Assembly: GCF_021728535.1 (NCBI RefSeq)
Contig: NZ_JAKKDU010000004.1
Span: 94,853 to 158,852, forward strand
Reading direction: 5' to 3'
DNA: 64,000 bases
From: Wocania arenilitoris
Lineage (GTDB): Bacteria > Bacteroidota > Bacteroidia > Flavobacteriales > Flavobacteriaceae
In this document: in pieces, positions 1 through 8,799 of the stretch
Layout of the letters: each line of letters starts with the position of its first letter
Numbering within the stretch: position 1 is the stretch's first letter
The notes under the pieces: generated by a model
Databases searched by the model: none
What the model was told of the DNA's origin: nothing
Seen by the model: the letters and a program-made list of their open reading frames with translations, nothing else
Made by a program: the position numbers and the translations under genes

Positions 1-38
1 ACATTGAAGATAACAGAGCTAAGACTCAAATTCAATAA
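1..38 (+). CDS. C-terminal tail of an unidentified gene (partial)
   Basis: The third forward frame is open from the window edge to a TAA at 36-38 and reads IEDNRAKTQIQ. It is followed at once by a good intrinsic terminator, as expected for a gene end. Eleven residues are too few to name a family. The other forward frame that is open here ends inside the terminator stem, so it is less likely. Confidence 0.35.
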   Translation, partial: IEDNRAKTQIQ

Positions 39-58
39 AACTTGTAAAAACAAAAGCT

Positions 59-84
59 AAGCCTCATTAATTTGAGGCTTTTTT
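59..84. terminator. Bidirectional intrinsic terminator
   Basis: A perfect 8-bp stem (AAGCCTCA / TGAGGCTT) encloses a 6-base loop and is followed by a T run. A run of A's on the left side would serve the opposite strand. It lies between the partial plus-strand gene and the minus-strand GYDIA kinase gene, so it probably ends both transcripts. Confidence 0.75.
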
Positions 85-89
85 GTGCG

Positions 90-1025
90 CTATAATATCA
101 TGTCTTGATACGGAATAATAGTGTTAAACCCTTTCTTTTTAAAATATGTTTCAGGATTGTCTTTTGATGCGACTAAAACAAAATCTCCACCCCAAGCACC
201 AAGGCTTTTTATACCACCATTGAAATCGTTAAATAAACGCTCTTTTACGGGTTTCTGCTTAATGATTTTTGAAATGATAATTTCATGTTTTTCTATAAGA
301 AAAACAAAATCTGCAAGTGTTTTACAAGTGATTATATTTTGAGTGATTGTATTTATTTCTGAAATAGATTGTGATAAATTTGAAGTATTCTTTTTATACT
401 GTGCAATGCCATCCCGACTATTTTGCTTTTGATTTAGGTAAACAAAGTATAACTGATTTTTAAATGAAGGATTAAAATTTACTTCTTTAATAATTCTGGT
501 TTTGTCATGCTGAACTTGTTTCAGCATATCACTATTAATTAATTGATAAGTAATAGGTTTATTATGTTGTGCACAAGCAATATCGTAACCACTACCACCA
601 AAAGTTTTATTTAAAAGCAGGTAAGCATCAACTTTTGCCCATTTTGCTATATTATTTATTAATGTCGATGATGTGCCTAACCCCCAATGTCTTGGAAAAT
701 CGAGTTTGGTAGTAACTTTAAACCCTTTTACAGAACTTAAAAACTTAGGGTTTAGTTTTTTAGCAATATTTAATATTTTAATTAATTTATCTGATGTTTC
801 GTCATGTTCAGCTTGTTTCAGCATCTCTCTAAAAATTAAAAACTGACATTCAAACCAAATAGTTTCTTTTTCATCAAAACTTGTCCAAATAATTTTTGGT
901 GTATCAAAAGGTTCAATTTCTAAAGATTGCCCGTATTTTGTTGGGATGGCCAAAGATAAAGCACCATCAAGCACAACATATTCTCCAGTTAATAATAATT
1001 TTCCGTTGCTGTAAAAACGTTCCAT
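90..1025 (-). CDS. GHMP kinase, GYDIA family (mevalonate pathway)
   Basis: 311 residues. The N-terminus GKLLLTGEYVVLDGA and the phosphate-binding loop GLGTSST (about 115-121) mark a GHMP-fold small-molecule kinase. The motif GSGYDIA (about 144-150) gives the GYDIA family its name. The family occurs in Bacteroidota beside HMG-CoA reductase and is assigned to the mevalonate route to isoprenoids; the exact substrate cannot be read from sequence. It starts one base after the HMG-CoA reductase stop, so the two are one operon. Oddly, residues 67-75 and 166-174 are two copies of a MLKQ..HD peptide, encoded by a palindromic repeat that sits in the reading frame. These inserts lie outside the catalytic motifs, so the enzyme is probably functional. 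Confidence 0.9.
   Translation of the reverse strand: MERFYSNGKLLLTGEYVVLDGALSLAIPTKYGQSLEIEPFDTPKIIWTSFDEKETIWFECQFLIFREMLKQAEHDETSDKLIKILNIAKKLNPKFLSSVKGFKVTTKLDFPRHWGLGTSSTLINNIAKWAKVDAYLLLNKTFGGSGYDIACAQHNKPITYQLINSDMLKQVQHDKTRIIKEVNFNPSFKNQLYFVYLNQKQNSRDGIAQYKKNTSNLSQSISEINTITQNIITCKTLADFVFLIEKHEIIISKIIKQKPVKERLFNDFNGGIKSLGAWGGDFVLVASKDNPETYFKKKGFNTIIPYQDMIL
504..530 (-). repeat. Palindromic repeat inserted in frame, copy 1
   Basis: This 27-bp element has perfect 8-bp arms (ATGCTGAA / TTCAGCAT) around a short spacer. It matches the copy at 801-827 in 23 of 27 positions. It lies inside the GYDIA kinase gene and encodes DMLKQVQHD (residues 166-174). Elements of this kind are, as I recall, common between genes in flavobacteria; here it is read through as protein. 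Confidence 0.75.
801..827 (-). repeat. Palindromic repeat inserted in frame, copy 2
   Basis: Second copy of the 27-bp element at 504-530, in the same orientation and the same reading phase. It encodes EMLKQAEHD (residues 67-75 of the GYDIA kinase). The arms are less perfect than in the other copy, suggesting it is older or is drifting under coding constraint. Confidence 0.7.
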
Positions 1026-1026
1026 T

Positions 1027-2349
1027 TTAGTTGTTAACTCTTAATTTATTTAAAGCATCAACAACCGCATTATGCGTAACGGAATTGGTTTTAAAATGTT
1101 CGGTTAATAAACGTTTTTCTTTACCGTTAGCTTCAAATTGATTAAGGATGTTCATTAAATGCATTTTCATATGGCCTTCTTGAATTCCTGTAGTGATTAA
1201 CGAACGTAGTGCTGCAAAATTTTGTGCTAAACCAGCAACTGCTACTATTTGCATTAACTCTTTAGCTGATGGTTTATGTAGTAACTCTAATGCTAATTTT
1301 ACTAATGGATGTAAATTAGTAAGCCCGCCAACAGTACCTAAAGCTAAAGGAATTTCAATCCAAAATGTAAAAATACCATCTTCAATTTTTGCATGGGTTA
1401 AACTACTATATTTACCATGTCGAGACGCATAAGCGTGTACGCCAGCTTCAACTGCTCTAAAATCGTTGCCAGTTGCTAAAACAACCGCATCAATGCCGTT
1501 CATTATACCTTTGTTGTGCGTTACTGCACGATAAGGTTCAATCTCAGCAATGTTTACTGCTTGCACAAATTTAGTTGCAAAGTCTTTACCAACAATTAAA
1601 TCATTGTCATTTAAAACTTCAATAGGGCAACTTACTTCTGCGCGTACTAAACAATCAGGTACATAGTTTGATAAAATACTCATCACAACTTGAATTTGCC
1701 TTTCTTCTTCAGAAAAACTTTTAAATAGCAAAGCTTCATTTTTAAAAGTTTTAGCAAACTGTTCTAAGCAGGAATTTATAAAATTTGCACCCATAGCATC
1801 TAGGGTTTCAAACGATGCATGCAGTTGGTAATAACCATTTATGCCGCTAGTTTTGTCGCGTAATTCAATATCAATAATGCCGCCACCACGCGATTCCATA
1901 TTTTTGGTAATGGGTTTAGCTTCTTCTATAAGTTTTGGTTTTACATCATTAAAAAAGCTTTTTAGTTTATTCAATTCACCATGGTACATAAAGTGTACTT
2001 GTCCTATTTTAGTAGTAGAAATAACGGTTGTTTTAAAGCCGCCTCTATCTAACCAAAATTTTGCAGCTTTACTTGCGGCAGCTACAACAGAGCTTTCTTC
2101 AATAGCCATGGGTATAGTATAAAGCCTATTGTTAATTAAAAAATTAGGAGCAACACCAAGAGGTAAATAGTAATTAGAAATTGTATTTTCTATAAACTCA
2201 TCGTGTAGTTGTTGTAGTTTATCATTAGAATTCCAATATTGTTTTAAAATACGTTTTGCTTCTTCTGTATTGGAAAAATAGGTGTTTACAATCCAATCGA
2301 TTTTTTTAGATTTTGAAAGCTTAGAAAACCCAGAAATTGTTTTACTCAT
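1027..2349 (-). CDS. Hydroxymethylglutaryl-CoA reductase, class II type
   Basis: 440 residues. The protein belongs to the HMG-CoA reductase family, which interconverts HMG-CoA and mevalonate in the cytoplasm. Recognisable parts are the N-terminal substrate segment MAIEESSVVAAASKAAKFW, the ETLDAMGANFIN cofactor region, the NGIDAVVLATGNDFRAVEAG segment, and HMKMHLMNI near the C-terminus with the catalytic histidine. Length and motifs fit the shorter soluble class II enzymes, which in bacteria with a mevalonate pathway run in the biosynthetic direction. It leads an operon with the GYDIA kinase (one base between them). A -7-like element and a palindrome lie just upstream. Confidence 0.93.
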   Translation of the reverse strand: MSKTISGFSKLSKSKKIDWIVNTYFSNTEEAKRILKQYWNSNDKLQQLHDEFIENTISNYYLPLGVAPNFLINNRLYTIPMAIEESSVVAAASKAAKFWLDRGGFKTTVISTTKIGQVHFMYHGELNKLKSFFNDVKPKLIEEAKPITKNMESRGGGIIDIELRDKTSGINGYYQLHASFETLDAMGANFINSCLEQFAKTFKNEALLFKSFSEEERQIQVVMSILSNYVPDCLVRAEVSCPIEVLNDNDLIVGKDFATKFVQAVNIAEIEPYRAVTHNKGIMNGIDAVVLATGNDFRAVEAGVHAYASRHGKYSSLTHAKIEDGIFTFWIEIPLALGTVGGLTNLHPLVKLALELLHKPSAKELMQIVAVAGLAQNFAALRSLITTGIQEGHMKMHLMNILNQFEANGKEKRLLTEHFKTNSVTHNAVVDALNKLRVNN

Positions 2350-2367
2350 TATTAACTATTTACATAG

Positions 2368-2388
2368 CAAATATACCAATCTTGGTAT
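2368..2388 (-). promoter_or_regulatory. Candidate -7 element and palindromic operator for the mevalonate genes
   Basis: On the minus strand 2375-2368 reads TATATTTG, a full match to the Bacteroidota -7 consensus TAnnTTTG, and it ends 19 bases before the HMG-CoA reductase ATG. Overlapping its upstream edge, 2373-2388 is a perfect 7-bp inverted repeat (ATACCAA / TTGGTAT, 2-base spacer). No clear -33 TTTG is seen at the expected distance, so the promoter may depend on a regulator. The regulatory role is inferred. Confidence 0.45.
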
Positions 2389-2498
2389 GAAATTTGGAAA
2401 AGTAGTTGATGCATTCGCTTATTTAACTGTTAATAGTGTCGGTTTTTTGCATAATTTTTAGTAAACTTGACATCATTTTATTAAAAAAATAATTTTAA

Positions 2499-4730
2499 AT
2501 GAAATTATTAAGATTACCATTATTTATTTGTTTTTTTATTTCCACAGTTTTATCGGCTCAAACTAAGCAAATTTCCCTTGAAGAAATTTGGGATGATACC
2601 TTTAGAACTGAACGATTAGAAGTGCTTCATTCTATGAAAAATGGTCAGCAATATTCGGTATTAAATTTTAACAGAAATACGAGGTCGACTTCAATAGATA
2701 TTTACGATTACAAAACACTAAAAAAGATAAAAACCTTAGTAAGTTCTTTAGATATTAGCGAACTTGAATATTTTACAGATTATACTTTTAGTGATGATGA
2801 AAGCAAAATTATTTTAGCCACAAACGAAGAATCTATTTACCGTAGGTCAACATTAGGAAATTATTATGTTTATGATACTGCTAAGAAATCGATAAGTTTA
2901 ATTTCTGAAAATAGAATTCAAGAACCAACATTTTCTCCCGATGGAAATAAAGTAGCCTTCGGGTATCAAAATAATTTGTACACAAAAGATTTAACTGCTA
3001 ATACGACCACGCAAATTACTTTTGATGGCGAAAAAAATAAAATAATTAATGGTATTACCGATTGGGTTTACGAAGAAGAATTTGCATTTGTTTGTGCTTT
3101 TGAATGGAATGCTGATAGCGATAAAATAGCTTTTATTAGGTTTAATGAAACTGATGTTCCAGAATTTTCAATGGATGTTTATGGCACTGCATTGTACCAA
3201 ACTCAGCAGGTATTTAAATACCCAAAAGCAGGTGAAAAAAACGCTTTAGTATCGCTTCATATTTATAATTTAGAGACAGAAAAAACTAATAAAGTAAAAG
3301 TTAATAAAGCGTATAGTGATTTTTATATTCCAAGAATTAAATGGACCAATAACCCCAATATTTTAAGTGCACAATATATTAATCGTCACCAAAATGAATT
3401 GGACTTATGGATGATTAATGCTAAAACAAACACATCAAATCTAGTATTAGCAGAAAAGGATGATGCTTATGTTGATATTACTGATAATTTAACTTTTTTA
3501 AAAGATAATAGTTTTATTTGGACTAGCGAAAAAGATGGATACAATCATATTTATCACTATTCAAATACAGGTAAACTAATAAACCAAATTACTAAAGGTA
3601 ATTGGGAAGTCACTAATTATTATGGCTTTGACGAAAACACAAATAGGATTTTTTATCAATCTGTAGAAAACGGTTCAATAAACCGTGATGTTTATTCCAT
3701 TAAATTAAATGGGCGCGATAAAAAACGCTTAACAAAAAGCGAAGGCACTAATAACGCTTCATTTAGTGCAGATTTCTCTTATTTTATAAATACATTTTCT
3801 AGTGCTACAACGCCGCCAGAATATACTTTAAATAGTTCTGCTTCAGGAAATGTTATAAAAAGTATTAAGGATAACGATGTGTTGTCTAAAAACCTTTCTT
3901 ATTATAAAACTTCAAAAAAAGAATTTAGCACCATTAATGTAAATGGCAACGATTTGAATATGTGGATGATTAAACCTGCTTATTTTGATGCTACAAAACA
4001 GTACCCTTTGCTAATGTATCAATATTCTGGACCAGGGTCTCAACAAGTAGCTAACCAATGGAATAACTCAAACGATTATTGGTATCAACACTTAGCACAG
4101 CAAGACTATGTTATTGCATGTGTTGATGGTCGTGGAACAGGATTTAAAGGTGCTGCGTTTAAAAAAGTAACGCAGAATGAGTTGGGGAAATATGAGGTAG
4201 AAGATCAAATACAAGCAGCAAAACAATTAGGCGCATTGCCATATATTGATGCTAGTAGGATTGGTATTTGGGGCTGGAGTTATGGTGGGTTTATGAGCAG
4301 TAATGCTCTATTTAAAGGTAATGATGTGTTTAAAATGGCAATTGCAGTAGCACCTGTTAGTAGCTGGCGTTTTTACGATACCATTTATACCGAACGTTAT
4401 ATGACGACACCACAAGAAAATGCCAGTGGTTATGATGACAACTCACCAATAAACCATGTAGATAAGTTAAAAGGAGACTATTTATTAATTCATGGGTCGG
4501 CAGACGATAATGTGCATTTACAAAACACCATGCGATTGGTTGAAGCTTTAATACAGGCTGATAAGCAATTTGATTGGATGATTTATCCAGATAAAAATCA
4601 TGGGATTTATGGTGGAAACACAAGATTACATCTTTATAAAAAAATGACTAACTTCATCAATGCAAATCTTGGAGATAAGAGAGAAAAAGGCAAAGAGAGC
4701 GAATCGAAAAAAATAGAAATTAAAGGATAA
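2499..4730 (+). CDS. Dipeptidyl peptidase IV-like S9 family peptidase
   Basis: 743 residues with a signal peptide (about 1-20, ending LSA-Q), so it acts in the periplasm or at the surface. The N-terminal two thirds form the DPP-IV beta-propeller. DWVYEEEFAF carries the double-glutamate motif that binds the substrate N-terminus. The C-terminal alpha/beta-hydrolase domain has the triad S594 in GWSYGG, D669 in GSADDNVH and H701 in KNHGIYG. The family removes dipeptides from peptides with proline or alanine at position 2. Two POT peptide transporters follow at once, making an obvious digest-and-import cassette. A lysine/glutamate-rich tail follows the last helix. Confidence 0.93.
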   Translation: MKLLRLPLFICFFISTVLSAQTKQISLEEIWDDTFRTERLEVLHSMKNGQQYSVLNFNRNTRSTSIDIYDYKTLKKIKTLVSSLDISELEYFTDYTFSDDESKIILATNEESIYRRSTLGNYYVYDTAKKSISLISENRIQEPTFSPDGNKVAFGYQNNLYTKDLTANTTTQITFDGEKNKIINGITDWVYEEEFAFVCAFEWNADSDKIAFIRFNETDVPEFSMDVYGTALYQTQQVFKYPKAGEKNALVSLHIYNLETEKTNKVKVNKAYSDFYIPRIKWTNNPNILSAQYINRHQNELDLWMINAKTNTSNLVLAEKDDAYVDITDNLTFLKDNSFIWTSEKDGYNHIYHYSNTGKLINQITKGNWEVTNYYGFDENTNRIFYQSVENGSINRDVYSIKLNGRDKKRLTKSEGTNNASFSADFSYFINTFSSATTPPEYTLNSSASGNVIKSIKDNDVLSKNLSYYKTSKKEFSTINVNGNDLNMWMIKPAYFDATKQYPLLMYQYSGPGSQQVANQWNNSNDYWYQHLAQQDYVIACVDGRGTGFKGAAFKKVTQNELGKYEVEDQIQAAKQLGALPYIDASRIGIWGWSYGGFMSSNALFKGNDVFKMAIAVAPVSSWRFYDTIYTERYMTTPQENASGYDDNSPINHVDKLKGDYLLIHGSADDNVHLQNTMRLVEALIQADKQFDWMIYPDKNHGIYGGNTRLHLYKKMTNFINANLGDKREKGKESESKKIEIKG

Positions 4731-4759
4731 TAAACTAATTACTAACTAACAACATATTT

Positions 4760-6316
4760 ATGACAGCAACGGCATTACAACCGCATCAAAAAGAACTTTG
4801 GGGTCAACCTATTGGTTTATATATTTTATTTTTAACTGAAATGTGGGAGCGTTTTTCCTACTATGGAATGCGTGCACTTTTAGTGTTGTATATGACAACT
4901 CAAACTATTGGAGATGATAGAGGTGCTGGATTAGGTTGGAGCGATCAAGAAGCTTTAGCGCTTTACGGTTGGTATACCATGTTAGTGTATGTGATGTCGA
5001 TTCCTGGAGGTATGATAGCTGATAAACTTATTGGACAGAAAAAAGCTGTATTACTTGGAGCCATTGTATTATGTCTTGGACATGGTGTATTGGTTCTCAC
5101 TGATATTTGGGCTTTTTATACAGGTTTAGGACTAGTAATCCTAGGTGTTGGATTATTAAAACCTAACATTTCTACAATGGTTGGCGGTTTATATAAAGAA
5201 GGAGATATCCGGCGAGATAAAGGTTTTAGTATATTTTATATTGGTATTAATTTAGGGTCTTTATTGGCTACCATGATTGTTGGATTAGTTGTGGCTGAAT
5301 GGGGTTGGCACGCAGGTTTTGGACTCGCTGGAGTTGTAATGCTACTTGGATTAATTAATTATATAATTGGTCAAAAGTACTTAACACAAGTTGGTAATTT
5401 TGAGCCACCAAAAAAAGATGATACTAATGAGATATCTTATGGTAAGCTTTACGGTAAATTATTTAAGTCGCCAATGCAGTTAGTTTTTACATTTATTTTA
5501 TTAGCTGCTTCGTTATATGGATGGTATGCTTTAGAGTGGGGTTACGGTCTCTTATTTGTGTTCTTAACGGCTGTTACTTCTTTATTAATGATGATTTATA
5601 AAGAGTTAAATTCTCAAGTTTATAAAGATCGTTTTATGGTATTACTCTTATCTTTTATTATGGTAATTGTATTTTGGGGAGCTTTTGAACAAGCAGGAGG
5701 ATTAATGAATTTATATACAGAATCAAAAGTTGATAGAGTGCTATTTGGATGGGAAATTCCAACTGTAATGTTTCAAAGTTTAAATGCTGGATTTATAATT
5801 ATATTTGCTACCCTTATAGCTTCTATTTGGGCTAAGCGTAAGTTGAAAGGCAAAGAAGGTTCTTCCATTTTTAAAATGGCAATTGGTATCATAATCATGG
5901 GGTTTGGATTCCTTTTTATGGTGTTTGCAGCTATGGAGTTTGAAAAATCTGGTACATCTAGTATGATTTGGCTGGTATTAGCGTATTTATTTCATACTAT
6001 TGGGGAACTATGTTTATCGCCCGTTGCACTCTCATTTATTACCAAGCTAACACCTGTTAAATATGCATCATTAATGATGGGTGTATATTTTGCAGCTACT
6101 GGCTTAGGAAGTAAAGTTGCTGGAATAGTTGGAGAAGCTGCAAGTGATTTTGGTGAATATGCTATTTTCTTAGGAATCTTAATATTTACTGTAATTATTG
6201 GCTCATTATTTATTATGATTTTAAAACCTTTAAAACGATTAACGCATGGTGCAGAAGATAATGAACGTGAGATGCATACAGACGAAACTGAAGGCTTCGA
6301 ATTAGCAGATAATTAA
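4760..6316 (+). CDS. POT family proton-coupled di/tripeptide transporter
   Basis: 518 residues with about 12-14 hydrophobic segments. The helix-1 motif EMWERFSYYGMRALLVLYM contains the ExxERF proton-coupling signature of the POT/PTR2 family. PGGMIADKLIGQKKAVLLG is the loop after helix 2, and FYIGINLGS is the second family signature. It should import small peptides across the inner membrane. It starts 29 bases after the DPP-IV-like peptidase stop and is followed by an intrinsic terminator and a paralogue, so peptidase and transporter probably form one unit. The hydrophilic C-terminal tail is rich in Glu and Asp. Confidence 0.92.
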   Translation: MTATALQPHQKELWGQPIGLYILFLTEMWERFSYYGMRALLVLYMTTQTIGDDRGAGLGWSDQEALALYGWYTMLVYVMSIPGGMIADKLIGQKKAVLLGAIVLCLGHGVLVLTDIWAFYTGLGLVILGVGLLKPNISTMVGGLYKEGDIRRDKGFSIFYIGINLGSLLATMIVGLVVAEWGWHAGFGLAGVVMLLGLINYIIGQKYLTQVGNFEPPKKDDTNEISYGKLYGKLFKSPMQLVFTFILLAASLYGWYALEWGYGLLFVFLTAVTSLLMMIYKELNSQVYKDRFMVLLLSFIMVIVFWGAFEQAGGLMNLYTESKVDRVLFGWEIPTVMFQSLNAGFIIIFATLIASIWAKRKLKGKEGSSIFKMAIGIIIMGFGFLFMVFAAMEFEKSGTSSMIWLVLAYLFHTIGELCLSPVALSFITKLTPVKYASLMMGVYFAATGLGSKVAGIVGEAASDFGEYAIFLGILIFTVIIGSLFIMILKPLKRLTHGAEDNEREMHTDETEGFELADN

Positions 6317-6326
6317 TAATTATATA

Positions 6327-6362
6327 AACCTCATAAAGCTTATTATGAGGTTTTCTTTTTTT
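6327..6362 (+). terminator. Intrinsic terminator after the first POT transporter
   Basis: A perfect 10-bp stem (AACCTCATAA / TTATGAGGTT) around a 6-base loop is followed by a T-rich run. It lies in the 66-base gap between the two POT genes, so the second probably has its own promoter or is made by read-through. Confidence 0.75.
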
Positions 6363-6382
6363 AACTTTTTAATATTCTTAAT

Positions 6383-8158
6383 ATGGCAGAAAACTCAACC
6401 GATCATTTTTTTAAGGATAAAGTCTTAGGGCATCCTTCGGGTTTATTTGTTCTCTTCTTTACCGAAATGTGGGAACGCTTTTCTTATTATGGCATGCGAG
6501 CCATCTTAGTTATATTTTTAACAGGAGCACTTATTGGAGATAATCCTGGATGGGAGTGGACTTCAGAAGCGGCACTTTCGCTACTTGGTACTTATGCAAT
6601 GCTTGTTTATTTAACCCCCTTAGTTGGTGGTTGGTTAGCAGATAATAAGATTGGATATAGAATGGCAGTTGTAATAGGAGCTCTTTTAATGACCTTAGGA
6701 CATGCTTCTATGGCTGTTGAAACACCAACTTTCTTATATATTGGTATTGCGTTTTTAATTGTTGGAAATGGATTCTTCAAACCTAATATGACATCCATAA
6801 TTTCTAAAATGTATGAAGGTCATGATGAGAAAAAAGATGGTGCTTATAATATTTTTTACATGGGTGTTAACGCAGGAGCATTTATAGGTATTATGCTTTG
6901 TGGTTGGGTTGGAGAGAAAATAGGTTGGAGTTATGGTTTTGGTCTTGCTGGAATATTCATGCTTTTAGGAATGCTTCAGTTTTACTACGCACAACCTCTT
7001 TTTGGGAATATCGGTGATAAACCAAAAAATGAAAATGTCGATTTAATAGATGATTTAGTAAATAATTCAGCAACAGTTTCAAGTAGTGGCGTAAAATTAA
7101 ACAGGTTTTTAACTATTGATTATATTTTAATAGGAGTATTTATTATTTCTGCTATGATTTTTATTATAAATGACCCGTTAAGTAAAATCGGGAATATTTA
7201 TACTTTTAATTTCACAGTCGCTGGAATGACGGATTCTTTGTTTTTTGCACTACTTGCTGCTATATCATTTATTTTACTACTAATTGTCAGAATACCTAGA
7301 TATGTTACTATAGAAAGAGATAGAATGATAGCATTTTCAATATTTTGTTTATTCACTATATTTTTCTGGGCTGCTTTTGAGCAAGCTGCTGGGTCTTTAC
7401 CTATATATACAAGAGATTACACAAACAGAATTTTAGCAGGTGGAGCCGCAACCACTTTTAAAGTTGTTGATTTAATAGTTACAGTAGTTCCGCTATGTGT
7501 TATAACCTATGTGCTTTTAAGATTATTCAGAAAAACCTTTAATAGAATTGGATTATCTAACATTATTCTCGGTTTTAGTTTTATAATAGTTTGGGCTATT
7601 GTTTTATATAAATTATATATTGAATTTCAATCAACTGAAACTGAAGTTCCAATTACTTGGTTTGCTATATTGAACTCACTTTTCATAATCATGTTTGCTC
7701 CGTTGTTTACTAAGTGGTGGGACAGTAAATATAATCCACCAGCTTCGGTTAAATATTTTCTAGGACTTGCGTTATTAGGAATTGGCTTTGGTTTTTTGGC
7801 TTTTGGTGCTAAAGATGTTCCATTAGGTGCTCAAACAGCTAGTTTAAGTATGGCGTGGTTAGTTTTTGCATATTTGTTCCATACATTAGGAGAAATGTGC
7901 TTAAGCCCTATGGGGCTATCTTACTTAAGTAAGCTAGTTCCTGGTCGTATGGTGGCTTTTATGTTTGGTGTTTATTACCTAGCAATAGCCATTGGTAATA
8001 AGTTAGCTCATTATGTTGGTGGAGACATTGAAAAGATTACTAATGACCACGGTCTTTCTTTTTTCTTTTTAATTTTCACATTTATCCCAATAGGTTTAGG
8101 ACTTATTTCACTATTGCTACACCCATTGCTTAAAAAACTAATGCACGGTGTTCGTTAA
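6383..8158 (+). CDS. POT family proton-coupled peptide transporter (second copy)
   Basis: 591 residues, a paralogue of the upstream transporter. It has the same helix-1 signature (EMWERFSYYGMRAILVIFL) and FYMGVNAGAFIGIMLCGW as the PTR2-type motif. It is about 70 residues longer, mainly in the central hydrophilic loop (around 215-240, rich in Asn and Asp) and in extra hydrophobic segments in the middle, typical of the longer Bacteroidota POT proteins. Tandem copies next to a DPP-IV-like peptidase suggest different peptide preferences, which cannot be deduced here. An intrinsic terminator follows. Confidence 0.91.
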   Translation: MAENSTDHFFKDKVLGHPSGLFVLFFTEMWERFSYYGMRAILVIFLTGALIGDNPGWEWTSEAALSLLGTYAMLVYLTPLVGGWLADNKIGYRMAVVIGALLMTLGHASMAVETPTFLYIGIAFLIVGNGFFKPNMTSIISKMYEGHDEKKDGAYNIFYMGVNAGAFIGIMLCGWVGEKIGWSYGFGLAGIFMLLGMLQFYYAQPLFGNIGDKPKNENVDLIDDLVNNSATVSSSGVKLNRFLTIDYILIGVFIISAMIFIINDPLSKIGNIYTFNFTVAGMTDSLFFALLAAISFILLLIVRIPRYVTIERDRMIAFSIFCLFTIFFWAAFEQAAGSLPIYTRDYTNRILAGGAATTFKVVDLIVTVVPLCVITYVLLRLFRKTFNRIGLSNIILGFSFIIVWAIVLYKLYIEFQSTETEVPITWFAILNSLFIIMFAPLFTKWWDSKYNPPASVKYFLGLALLGIGFGFLAFGAKDVPLGAQTASLSMAWLVFAYLFHTLGEMCLSPMGLSYLSKLVPGRMVAFMFGVYYLAIAIGNKLAHYVGGDIEKITNDHGLSFFFLIFTFIPIGLGLISLLLHPLLKKLMHGVR

Positions 8159-8183
8159 TCGAAAAAAGTGTTAAAAAATATTC

Positions 8184-8211
8184 AAAAAGCTCTTAATTAG
8201 GAGCTTTTTTT
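8184..8211 (+). terminator. Intrinsic terminator after the second POT transporter
   Basis: A perfect 9-bp stem (AAAAAGCTC / GAGCTTTTT) with an 8-base loop runs into a T tract. It separates the transporter from the thioredoxin-like gene that starts at 8247. Confidence 0.75.
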
Positions 8212-8246
8212 GTAAGTTCGGAACAAATTTTGCAACTCAAATTATT

Positions 8247-8795
8247 ATGAAAAAAACAATATTTATATTACTAATAGCCGTTTTTACATCGGTTAGTATT
8301 AACGCGCAGAAAATTAACTGGGTTGATTTTGAACAGGCACTAGCGCTTCAAAAGAAAAATCCAAAAAAAATCATGATGGATGTTTATACCAATTGGTGTG
8401 GACCTTGTAAAATGTTAGATAAGAACACTTTTCAAAATAAAGAAGTGGTAGATTATATTAATGAGCATTATTACGCTGTTAAGTTTAATGGTGAAGGAGA
8501 TGATGTTGTTGATTATAAAACCAATTCTTTCACCAATCCTAATTATAACCCTGCAAATGCAAACAGGCGTAATTCGGCTCATGAATTAACAAGGTATTTA
8601 CAAGTTAGCGCTTATCCTACAATTGTCTTTTTCGATGATAAAGGCGATGTTATTGCACCTATTAGAGGGTATCAAAAACCATCTCAATTAGAGTTATATT
8701 TAAAAATGTTTAAACAAGACCACCATAAAAACATTAAAACTCAAGAGGAATTTAACGCTTATTACAAGGCTTTTGTCTCTAATTTTAAAGATTAA
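8247..8795 (+). CDS. Periplasmic thioredoxin-family protein
   Basis: 182 residues. A signal peptide (about 1-20, ending INA-Q) sends it to the periplasm. The redox centre is WCGPC with Cys51 and Cys54, and SAYPTIVFFD carries the cis-proline opposite the active site. The insert between them (about 75-112, with NPNYNPANANRRNSAHELT) is larger than in cytoplasmic thioredoxin and resembles the thioredoxin_7/DUF255-like group. It probably reduces or isomerises disulfides in exported proteins; its partner is unknown. It stands alone, between two terminators, and converges with comEC. Confidence 0.85.
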   Translation: MKKTIFILLIAVFTSVSINAQKINWVDFEQALALQKKNPKKIMMDVYTNWCGPCKMLDKNTFQNKEVVDYINEHYYAVKFNGEGDDVVDYKTNSFTNPNYNPANANRRNSAHELTRYLQVSAYPTIVFFDDKGDVIAPIRGYQKPSQLELYLKMFKQDHHKNIKTQEEFNAYYKAFVSNFKD

Positions 8796-8799
8796 AAAA

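Noticed and set aside
1841-2122. A 93-codon plus-strand frame inside the HMG-CoA reductase gene
   Set aside because: It is the mirror of a strongly conserved gene and resembles no family.
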